DNA of 30,871 bases, from the NCBI GenBank assembly GCA_900765525.1, contig CAAFRY010000086.1:1-30871 (forward strand). The letters are read 5' to 3'. Each line of letters opens with the position of its first letter. Position 1 is the stretch's first letter. The notes below the pieces were generated by a model. The model was not told the DNA's origin, did no database searches, and saw only the letters and a list, made by a program, of their open reading frames with translations. Made by a program: the position numbers and the translations under genes. Below are positions 24,564 through 30,871 of this stretch, piece after piece. Origin of the DNA: an uncultured Blautia sp. (GTDB lineage Bacteria; Bacillota; Clostridia; Lachnospirales; Lachnospiraceae).

Positions 24564-24668
24564 ATGAAGCAGAAAGTTTTCACCGTAGAAAAAAGTGCAT
24601 ACTTTTATTACGGATACCTGGGCTATTTTTACGGCGCAGGCTCTTTCTGCTGTATAAAAGCATCCTGA
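24564..24668 (+). CDS. Tyr/Phe-rich attenuation leader peptide of aroF
   Basis: A complete 34-codon reading frame, ATG 24564 to TGA 24666-24668. It contains six Tyr and four Phe codons and no Trp; residues 13-23 read YFYYGYLGYFY, eight aromatic residues of eleven. It lies inside the aroF leader, between the promoter and a strong terminator, ahead of the enzyme that begins aromatic amino acid synthesis. This fits ribosome-mediated attenuation: with little charged tRNA-Tyr or tRNA-Phe the ribosome stalls at 24600-24632 and the downstream terminator does not form. A possible antiterminator pairs GGCGCAGGCT (24633-24642) with AGCCGGTGTT (24694-24703), with one mismatch. The ribosome binding site, AAAGG, is 13 bases upstream and therefore weak. 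The C-terminus (CCIKAS) has no evident function. Confidence 0.8.
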   Translation: MKQKVFTVEKSAYFYYGYLGYFYGAGSFCCIKAS

Positions 24669-24694
24669 TTTTAGTCTGAGTTCCAGGACTTTAA

Positions 24695-24732
24695 GCCGGT
24701 GTTTGCTGCAGCAGACACCGGCCTTTTGTTTT
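24695..24732 (+). terminator. aroF leader terminator (attenuator)
   Basis: GCCGGTGTTTGC at 24695-24706 pairs with GCAGACACCGGC at 24711-24722 (one G-T pair) around the loop TGCA, followed by CTTTTGTTTT. It lies 26 bases after the leader peptide stop and 60 before aroF, where it can only act as a switch on aroF expression. Confidence 0.9.
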
Positions 24733-24792
24733 CACAGGAAGACAAAGCAGAGAAACTTTTAGGTTAAGTGATTCGAATTTGGAGGAAAGTAT

Positions 24793-25803
24793 ATGATTTT
24801 AGTATTGAAAAATGGCGCAGACCAGAAAAAAGTAGAAGAATTAAAGCAGCAGCTAACAGGAATGGGGCTAAAGCTCCACCTTTCAGACGGTTTAAATACC
24901 TCCCTTATCGGGCTTATTGGGGATACCACAGAGGTAGATGAGGAATGGCTGGGGGCTCTGGAGGTAGTGGAAGCTGTAAAGCGAATCAACGAACCCTACA
25001 AAAAAGCCAATAAGGCTATGCATCCAATGGATACAGTGGTGGATATAGCGGGAAGAAAAATCGGAGGAGGAAATTTCCAGGTAATCGCAGGCCCCTGTTC
25101 TGTAGAAACCAGAGAGCAGATGACAAAGGTTGCTATGGATGTGAAAAATGCCGGGGCAGGACTTTTAAGAGGCGGTGCTTTTAAGCCCAGGACTTCTCCC
25201 TACTCCTTCCAGGGACTGGGAGATGAGGGCCTGAAAATGCTTCTGGAGGCAAAAAAAGCCACAGGACTGCCCATTGTCACAGAAATCATGAGCGCTGAAC
25301 ACCTTCCTCTTTTTGAAGAGGTTGACGTTATTCAGGTGGGAACCAGAAATATGCAGAATTTTGAGCTGCTTAAAGAATTAGGGAAAATCCGAAAGCCTAT
25401 ACTGTTAAAGAGAGGCATGGCCAATACCCTGGAAGAGCTTTTGATGAGTGCGGAATATATCATGGCAGGAGGAAACGAACAGGTTATCCTCTGTGAGAGG
25501 GGAATCCGTACCTTTGAAACCTCCATGCGCAATACCCTGGATATTTCCGCTATCCCTATGCTGAAATCCAAGACCCACCTTCCGGTAATCGTAGACCCCA
25601 GCCATGCGGCGGGAATCCGGTTTATGGTAGAACCTTTAACCATGGCAGCTATTGCAGCCGGGGCAGACGGTGTGATGATAGAGGTACACAACAATCCGGA
25701 AAAGGCTCTGTGCGATGGAAAACAGTCCCTTACGCCAGAGAGCTTTTGTCAGCTTATGGAAAAAGTGAAAAAAACAACCGGCTTTTTCCAGAAGAAAATG
25801 TAA
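24793..25803 (+). CDS. aroF: 3-deoxy-7-phosphoheptulonate (DAHP) synthase, type I beta with N-terminal regulatory domain
   Basis: Condenses phosphoenolpyruvate and erythrose 4-phosphate, the first committed step to Phe, Tyr and Trp. Residues 1-70 form the ferredoxin-like regulatory domain of this subfamily, MILVLKNGADQKKVEELKQQ onward, where aromatic end products usually bind. The catalytic barrel begins at about 85 with VIAGPCSVE (97-105, metal ligand Cys102), followed by GGAFKPRTSPYSFQGLG, QVGTRNMQNF, KRGM and VDPSHAAG. The length of 336 is typical. GGAGG lies seven bases before the ATG. Enzyme inhibition by the N-terminal domain and transcript attenuation by the leader would give two layers of control. 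topB follows 13 bases later. Confidence 0.95.
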   Translation: MILVLKNGADQKKVEELKQQLTGMGLKLHLSDGLNTSLIGLIGDTTEVDEEWLGALEVVEAVKRINEPYKKANKAMHPMDTVVDIAGRKIGGGNFQVIAGPCSVETREQMTKVAMDVKNAGAGLLRGGAFKPRTSPYSFQGLGDEGLKMLLEAKKATGLPIVTEIMSAEHLPLFEEVDVIQVGTRNMQNFELLKELGKIRKPILLKRGMANTLEELLMSAEYIMAGGNEQVILCERGIRTFETSMRNTLDISAIPMLKSKTHLPVIVDPSHAAGIRFMVEPLTMAAIAAGADGVMIEVHNNPEKALCDGKQSLTPESFCQLMEKVKKTTGFFQKKM

Positions 25804-25816
25804 AAAGGAGTTTTCA

Positions 25817-28003
25817 ATGAAAGCATTAGTTCTAGCAGAAAAACCTTCTGTGGCCCGTGACATTGCCAGAGTTTTAAAATGCAGCAAAAAGCTAAACGGC
25901 GCCCTGGAGGGAGACAAATATGTAGTAACCTGGGCCCTGGGGCATCTGGTGACTCTGGCAGACCCGGAGGAATATGACAAAAAATATAAGGAGTGGAAGA
26001 TAGAGGATTTACCTATGCTTCCCAAGAATATGGAGCTGGTAGTCATCAGACAGACAGCAAAGCAGTATCAGGCAGTGAAGACCCAGCTTTTCAGAAAAGA
26101 TGTGAGAGAAATTATCATTGCCACAGATGCAGGACGGGAGGGAGAACTGGTAGCCAGATGGATATTGGAAAAAGCCCGCTGCAGTAAACCAATCAAAAGG
26201 CTGTGGATTTCATCGGTAACAGATAAGGCTATCCGGGAAGGCTTTGCCCATTTAAGAGACGGGAAGGATTACCAGCCTCTGTATGATGCGGCAGTTTCCC
26301 GGGCAGAGGCAGACTGGCTGGGGGGCATTAACGCCACCAGAGCCCTGACCTGTAAGTATAACGCCCAGCTTTCCTGCGGAAGAGTCCAGACCCCCACTTT
26401 GGCTATGATTGCTGCCAGAGAAGAAGAAATCCGCAGGTTTAAGCCCCAGGAATATTACGGCCTCAGCCTTCTGGCCCAGGGAATACGGTTTACCTGGCAG
26501 GACAAAAAGGGAGGCAGCACCCGTTCTTTTTCCAGAGAAAGATTGGAGAAGATACAGCAGGCGGCGGAGAAAGAATCGCTTGTGATTACCTCTGTGGAAA
26601 AGACAGGAAAGAAAACCTATGCTCCAGGCCTTTACGACCTTACGGAACTGCAGAGAGACGCCAATAAAAAATTTGGATTTTCTGCCAAGGAAACCTTGAA
26701 TATTATGCAGCGGCTTTATGAAAATCATAAGGTTCTTACCTATCCTAGAACAGATTCTCGTTATATTGGGAAAGATATTGTGCCAACTATTCCGGAACGA
26801 TTAAAGGCCTGTGCCGTAGGCCCTTACCGAAAGCTGGCTGCGCCTCTGTCTGTGAAGCCGGTAAAGGCAGATAAATCCTTTGTGGATGACAAGAAGGTCA
26901 GCGACCATCACGCAATCATCCCCACAGAGCAGTTTGTCCAGCTGGAGCATATGAGCAGCGAAGAGAGGAAAATATATGACTTGGTCATCCGACGGTTTTT
27001 AAGCGTTCTCTATCCGCCCTTTGAGTATGAACAGACCACCATGAAAGGAGAGGCGGCAGGAGAGATTTTTACGGCTAAGGGAAAAATCGTGAAAAGTATT
27101 GGCTGGAAAGCTGCCTATGAAGGAGAGTCTGCCCAGGAAGAGGAGGAAGAGGAGTTCCAGAATCTTCTGGATTTGAAACAGGGCCAGCGGCTGAAAATAC
27201 AGAATGTCCGGCTGACTGCAGGAAAGACCAAGCCTCCAGCACCTTTTAATGAGGCTACCCTTTTATCTGCCATGGAAAATCCTGTAAAATATATGGAGAC
27301 AAGAGACGCTAAGGCAGTGAAAACCCTTGGAGAGACAGGAGGCCTGGGAACTGTGGCCACCAGGGCAGATATTATAGATAAGCTGTTCCACACCTTCCTG
27401 ATGGAAAAGAGAGGAAATGATATTTATATTACCTCCAAGGCCAGGCAGCTTTTAAAGCTGGTTCCGGAGGATTTAAAAAAGCCGGAGCTGACGGCAGACT
27501 GGGAGATGAAATTATCCAGAATTGCTCAGGGAAAACTGAAGAAAAACACCTTTTTGTCCGAAATCCGGGATTACACCCAGGAGATAACAAAGGAAATTAA
27601 AACCGGAGATGGAAGCTTCCGTCACGACAATCTTACGAACACCAAGTGTCCGGTATGCGGTAAAAGAATGTTGGCAGTAAACGGGAAAAATGCCAAACTT
27701 TTGGTATGTCAGGACAGAGCCTGCGGACACAGGGAAACAATTTCCAGAACCACCAACGCCAGATGCCCCAACTGCCACAGGAAAATGGAGCTGTATGTAA
27801 AGGGAAAAGAAGATACCTTTGTATGTGTAACCTGCGGATATAAGGAGAAGCTGTCCAGCTTCCAGGCCAGGAGGGAGAAGGAAGGGGCCGGAGTCAGCAA
27901 AAGAGATGTGCAGAATTACCTGAATAAGCAGAAAAAAGAGGCCCAGGAACCTATCAATAACAGCTTTGCCCAGGCTCTTGCAAAGCTGAATTTAAAAGAA
28001 TAA
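25817..28003 (+). CDS. topB: DNA topoisomerase III
   Basis: A type IA topoisomerase that cuts one DNA strand through a phosphotyrosine and separates linked DNA molecules. It has the Toprim start LVLAEKPSVARDIA with Glu8, DAGREGE at 104-110, the strand-binding region LSCGRVQTPTLAMI, and the active-site segment TYPRTDSRY with Tyr309. After residue 610 two zinc-ribbon-like pairs follow: CPVCGKRM...CQDRACGH and CPNCHRKM...CVTCGY. At 728 residues the length is usual for Firmicute TopB. AAAAAGGAG precedes the ATG. Its position behind aroF means the attenuator could also affect it, unless an internal promoter exists; no clear one is seen. Confidence 0.94.
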   Translation: MKALVLAEKPSVARDIARVLKCSKKLNGALEGDKYVVTWALGHLVTLADPEEYDKKYKEWKIEDLPMLPKNMELVVIRQTAKQYQAVKTQLFRKDVREIIIATDAGREGELVARWILEKARCSKPIKRLWISSVTDKAIREGFAHLRDGKDYQPLYDAAVSRAEADWLGGINATRALTCKYNAQLSCGRVQTPTLAMIAAREEEIRRFKPQEYYGLSLLAQGIRFTWQDKKGGSTRSFSRERLEKIQQAAEKESLVITSVEKTGKKTYAPGLYDLTELQRDANKKFGFSAKETLNIMQRLYENHKVLTYPRTDSRYIGKDIVPTIPERLKACAVGPYRKLAAPLSVKPVKADKSFVDDKKVSDHHAIIPTEQFVQLEHMSSEERKIYDLVIRRFLSVLYPPFEYEQTTMKGEAAGEIFTAKGKIVKSIGWKAAYEGESAQEEEEEEFQNLLDLKQGQRLKIQNVRLTAGKTKPPAPFNEATLLSAMENPVKYMETRDAKAVKTLGETGGLGTVATRADIIDKLFHTFLMEKRGNDIYITSKARQLLKLVPEDLKKPELTADWEMKLSRIAQGKLKKNTFLSEIRDYTQEITKEIKTGDGSFRHDNLTNTKCPVCGKRMLAVNGKNAKLLVCQDRACGHRETISRTTNARCPNCHRKMELYVKGKEDTFVCVTCGYKEKLSSFQARREKEGAGVSKRDVQNYLNKQKKEAQEPINNSFAQALAKLNLKE

Positions 28004-28049
28004 AAGTGTCCCCTCTCCTTTGTTCATAAATTCTTTAGAAAAAATTTCC

Positions 28050-28079
28050 TTGTCACGGTATCTTGTGGTGTGTTAAGAT
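28050..28079 (+). promoter_or_regulatory. promoter of the citrate synthase gene
   Basis: TTGTCA at 28050-28055 and TAAGAT at 28074-28079 are separated by 18 bases, 45 bases before the ATG at 28124. Confidence 0.55.
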
Positions 28080-28123
28080 ATTACCAGACTAAAGTGAGAA
28101 AACGTGAAAAGGGGGAATCTTAT

Positions 28124-29491
28124 ATGGCAGGATTCAATACAAAAGTTACACCTCAGCTTGAAAGACTTACGGAAGTATGTAAGGAACACAGTAAAATAGA
28201 TATAGACTTATATGGAAAATATGACGTAAAGAGAGGCCTTAGGGATGTAAATGGAAAGGGTGTCCTTGCAGGACTGACACAGATTTCCAACATTGTTTCC
28301 AATAAGGTGGTGGACGGCAAGACGGTTCCCTGCGAAGGAGAGTTATACTATAGAGGAATCAATGTAGAAGATTTGACAAAAGGGTTTTTAACAGATAAAA
28401 GGTTTGGTTTTGAAGAAACTACATATCTTCTTTTGTTTGGAAAGCTCCCCAATAAAAAGGAGCTGGAAGAGTTCACAGGAATTCTGGCGGCCCAGAGAAG
28501 CCTTCCCCGGAATTTTGTAAGAGATGTGATTATGAAAGCTCCCAGCAGGGATATGATGAATACTTTATCAAGAAGCGTTCTCACTCTCTATTCTTATGAT
28601 TCAGACCCGGAGAATATCGAACTTCCCAATGTCCTTCGTCAATGCATCAATCTTATCAGTGTCTTCCCAATGTTATCTGTATATGGCTATCAGGCCCACA
28701 GACATTACAACCTGGGGAAAAGTCTGTATATCCATCATCCGGATAAGCATTTATCCACAGCGGAAAATATTCTGCTCATGCTGAGACCGGATAAAAAGTA
28801 TACACCTTTTGAGGCTACTATATTGGATTTGGCTCTGGTGCTTCATATGGAGCATGGCGGAGGAAATAACTCTACCTTCACTACCCATGTGGTATCCTCC
28901 TCTGGTACAGATACCTATTCAGCCATTGCAGCGGCTCTGGGCTCCTTAAAGGGACCGAAGCACGGCGGCGCTAATATTAAGGTTGTGAGCATGTTCCACG
29001 ATATGAAGAAACACATCAAGGACATTAACGACGAGGATGAAATCCGGGCTTATCTGGTAAAGCTGCTGCATAAGGAAGCTTTTGACAAGAGAGGCCTTAT
29101 CTATGGTATGGGCCATGCGGTGTATTCTATCTCTGACCCAAGAGCCCAGATATTCAAGAAATTTGTAAAAAGGCTGGCAGAGGAAAAGGGAAGAAAGAAG
29201 GATTATGAGCTGTATGCCAAGATTGAACGCCTTGCACCGGAAGTAATTGCCCAGGAGAGAAGAATCTACAAAGGCGTCAGCGCAAATGTGGACTTTTACA
29301 GCGGATTTGTTTACAGTATGCTGGGGCTGCCCCTGGAGCTGTATACACCTATGTTTGCTATTGCCCGTATCGTTGGCTGGAGCGCTCACCGTATGGAAGA
29401 GCTTATCAATACGGACAAGATTATCCGTCCCGCATACAAAAATGTACTGGATGAGCAGCCTTATCGTTCTTTAGAGGAACGTCCCCTTTGA
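28124..29491 (+). CDS. gltA: citrate synthase
   Basis: Condenses oxaloacetate and acetyl-CoA to citrate; in Clostridia this usually feeds glutamate synthesis through a partial cycle. The 455-residue protein has LALVLHMEHGGGNNSTF, GPKHGGANIKV with the catalytic His280, YGMGHAVYSISDPRA with His331 and SANVDFYSG with Asp390, so the catalytic triad is complete. The usual GHRVY arginine is replaced by Ala (GHAVY), a variant worth noting when assigning substrate; 2-methylcitrate synthase activity cannot be excluded. ATG 28124 is chosen, with GGGGGAA upstream; the frame is open to 28070 but lacks a binding site there and would overlap the promoter. Confidence 0.9.
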   Translation: MAGFNTKVTPQLERLTEVCKEHSKIDIDLYGKYDVKRGLRDVNGKGVLAGLTQISNIVSNKVVDGKTVPCEGELYYRGINVEDLTKGFLTDKRFGFEETTYLLLFGKLPNKKELEEFTGILAAQRSLPRNFVRDVIMKAPSRDMMNTLSRSVLTLYSYDSDPENIELPNVLRQCINLISVFPMLSVYGYQAHRHYNLGKSLYIHHPDKHLSTAENILLMLRPDKKYTPFEATILDLALVLHMEHGGGNNSTFTTHVVSSSGTDTYSAIAAALGSLKGPKHGGANIKVVSMFHDMKKHIKDINDEDEIRAYLVKLLHKEAFDKRGLIYGMGHAVYSISDPRAQIFKKFVKRLAEEKGRKKDYELYAKIERLAPEVIAQERRIYKGVSANVDFYSGFVYSMLGLPLELYTPMFAIARIVGWSAHRMEELINTDKIIRPAYKNVLDEQPYRSLEERPL

Positions 29492-29551
29492 CTACAAGGG
29501 CGGAAGCTGTTATCATAGAGGAAAAAGAGAAAGCAGGAGAGGAAGTCTACA

Positions 29552-30064
29552 ATGCTTGAAAAGTTTTTCCCGGATGAATACTTAAATTCCACTTACGAAA
29601 TAAATTTCAGAGCCCTCTATGAGCAGGGATACAGAGGACTCATTTTTGATATTGATAATACCCTGGTGCCCCATGGGGCTCCGGCGGACGACAGGGCGGA
29701 AGCCTTGTTTTCCCAACTGAAGGAGTTAGGCTTTCAGTGCTGTCTGCTGTCCAACAACCAGCTGAACAGAGTCAGCTCCTTTAATAAAAATATCCAGGTA
29801 CACTTTATAGAAAACGCCCATAAGCCGGCCAGAAAAAACTATCTCAAAGCCATGAAACTAATGGGAACTAATCTGGAAAACACGATTTTTATCGGAGACC
29901 AGCTTTTTACCGATGTGTACGGAGCCAAGCGTACGGGAATGAGGAATATTTTGGTAAAACCCATTCACCCCAAGGAAGAAATACAGATTGTGCTGAAGCG
30001 AAAGCTGGAAAAGATTGTACTGTATTTTTACAGGAAAGCGCAAAGAAACCTAAAAAACAGTTGA
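29552..30064 (+). CDS. YqeG family HAD-IIIA phosphatase
   Basis: A 170-residue haloacid dehalogenase-type hydrolase. Motif I IFDIDNTLVPH at 31-41 has the nucleophile Asp33 and Asp35, motif II is LLSNN at 65-69, Lys91 lies in ENAHKPARK, and motif III is IGDQLFTDVYGAKRTGM at 114-130. These features match YqeG, a conserved Firmicute phosphatase of unknown substrate. GGAGAGGAAG precedes the ATG. It is 60 bases after gltA without a terminator between, and its TGA stop lies within the -35 box of efp. Confidence 0.88.
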   Translation: MLEKFFPDEYLNSTYEINFRALYEQGYRGLIFDIDNTLVPHGAPADDRAEALFSQLKELGFQCCLLSNNQLNRVSSFNKNIQVHFIENAHKPARKNYLKAMKLMGTNLENTIFIGDQLFTDVYGAKRTGMRNILVKPIHPKEEIQIVLKRKLEKIVLYFYRKAQRNLKNS

Positions 30065-30089
30065 AAATTGGCTGGATGTATTATAGAAT
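30061..30089 (+). promoter_or_regulatory. sigma-A promoter of efp, overlapping the yqeG-like stop codon
   Basis: TTGAAA at 30061-30066 and TAGAAT at 30084-30089 at 17-base spacing. The -35 box contains the TGA stop (30062-30064) of the preceding gene. Confidence 0.72.
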
Positions 30090-30148
30090 AGGGTACAGCG
30101 GAAAAATTACAGGTTTTCCCAATGGACGAAATAAGGAGGAATATCATT

Positions 30149-30706
30149 ATGATATCAGCAGGAGATTTTAAAAACGGTCTCACACTGGAAATTGATGGTA
30201 ACGTAGTACAGATTATGGAATTCCAGCACGTTAAACCTGGTAAGGGTGCTGCATTCGTTAGAACTAAGTTAAAAAATGTTATCAGCGGCGGAGTAGTTGA
30301 GAAGACTTTCCGGCCAACAGAGAAATTCCCTCAGGCACGTATTGAACGTGTTGATATGCAGTATTTATATAATGACGGCGACTTATACAACTTCATGAAT
30401 AACGAGACATACGACCAGATTGCCATCGACAAAGATACTGTAGGCGATGCTCTGAAATTTGTAAAGGAAAATGAATCCGTAAAGGTATGTTCCTACAACG
30501 GAAGCGTATTCGCAATCGAGGCTCCTCTGTTTGTAGAGCTGGAGATTACAGAAACAGAGCCAGGATTTGCAGGAAATACTGCTCAGGGCGCTACAAAGCC
30601 GGCTACTGTTGAAACAGGAGCAGTAGTTTATGTTCCTCTGTTTGTAAACCAGGGCGACGTTATCAAAATTGATACAAGAACAGGCGAGTACCTGTCCAGA
30701 GTATAA
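30149..30706 (+). CDS. efp: translation elongation factor P
   Basis: EF-P binds between the P and E sites and relieves ribosome stalling at proline stretches. The 185-residue protein has the three-barrel layout: [17 protein letters not shown] with the conserved Lys at the tip (PGKG), the [20 protein letters not shown] segment, and the C-terminal [20 protein letters not shown] signature. The start is ATG 30149 with AAGGAGG nine bases upstream; an in-frame ATG at 30122 would add nine residues absent from the family and has no binding site. A terminator follows the gene. Confidence 0.96.
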   Translation: MISAGDFKNGLTLEIDGNVVQIMEFQHVKPGKGAAFVRTKLKNVISGGVVEKTFRPTEKFPQARIERVDMQYLYNDGDLYNFMNNETYDQIAIDKDTVGDALKFVKENESVKVCSYNGSVFAIEAPLFVELEITETEPGFAGNTAQGATKPATVETGAVVYVPLFVNQGDVIKIDTRTGEYLSRV

Positions 30707-30728
30707 AACACTACGAAAGAGAAAGATG

Positions 30729-30784
30729 CAGGGCTGTTGCATTTAGAATTTTAAACTTTTCTAATTGCAGCGGCCTGTTTTTCT
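30729..30784 (+). terminator. intrinsic terminator of efp
   Basis: CAGGGCTGTTGCATTTAGAA, from 30729, pairs with TTCTAATTGCAGCGGCCTG ending at 30777, with one bulge and a few mismatches; TTTTTT follows. The remaining bases to the window end show no feature I can support. Confidence 0.72.
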
Positions 30785-30871
30785 ATTCCCAATCAAATCT
30801 TTTTTATCTTTGTGTATTCACACAGACTGTTTCTTTCGGAAATCCCAAAACGCATATTATAGCGCCGGATA

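Noticed and set aside
24528..24792. T-box riboswitch before aroF
   Set aside because: The long leader and terminator invite this reading, but I find no AGGGTGGNACCGCG-type T-box sequence and no Stem I pattern, whereas a coding aromatic leader explains the structure.
1..30871. Mobile elements, integrases, phage or CRISPR in the window
   Set aside because: No transposase, recombinase, phage gene, direct-repeat array or tRNA attachment site was found; the accessory surface locus shows no flanking integration marks.

Overview
The window reads as a chromosomal stretch of a Gram-positive anaerobe of the Clostridia, most likely Lachnospiraceae-like. This placement is inferred from gene order (infC-rpmI-rplT behind an L20-type leader), strong AGGAGG ribosome binding sites, sigma-A promoters, cell-wall-anchored surface proteins and protein similarity. 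No tRNA, rRNA, CRISPR array, insertion sequence or phage gene was seen.

Layout. 1-1637: a possible gene tail, then the translation operon infC-rpmI-rplT with its L20 leader; infC most likely starts at an ATT codon. 1787-6916: a cytoplasmic GH3 hydrolase, a reverse-strand membrane-anchored ApbE flavin transferase, and a polysaccharide deacetylase followed by rarA. 7050-11758: an accessory surface locus with a promoter carrying two TTAG-N6-CTAA palindromes, a small membrane-anchored protein, a secreted protein with a NEAT-like domain, and a 967-residue surface protein that joins an FMN-binding domain, three NEAT-like domains, a beta module shared with its neighbour and a KTGD-type wall-anchor tail. 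12007-15426: alaA, a MATE exporter and convergent aroK. 15478-19993: marR plus a heterodimeric ABC exporter with one degenerate ATP site. 20003-24449 (reverse): a moxR, DUF58, transglutaminase operon. 24493-28003: the aroF DAHP synthase gene behind a 34-codon Tyr/Phe-rich leader peptide and terminator, then topB. 28050-30784: citrate synthase, a YqeG phosphatase and efp.

How the parts may work together. ApbE could attach FMN to the SGAT motif of the 967-residue surface protein, giving a redox-active protein outside the cell. The marR-ABC-ABC operon has the architecture of the PefR/PefCD haem-porphyrin efflux system of streptococci. Both its promoter and the surface-locus promoter carry TTAG...CTAA palindromes just after the -10 box, so a shared regulon for tetrapyrrole or flavin chemistry is a reasonable but unproven idea. 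The clearest regulatory discovery is the aromatic leader peptide before aroF: it has ten Tyr or Phe codons in 34, a coding-independent terminator and no T-box, and it looks like ribosome-mediated attenuation of the first step of aromatic amino acid synthesis.
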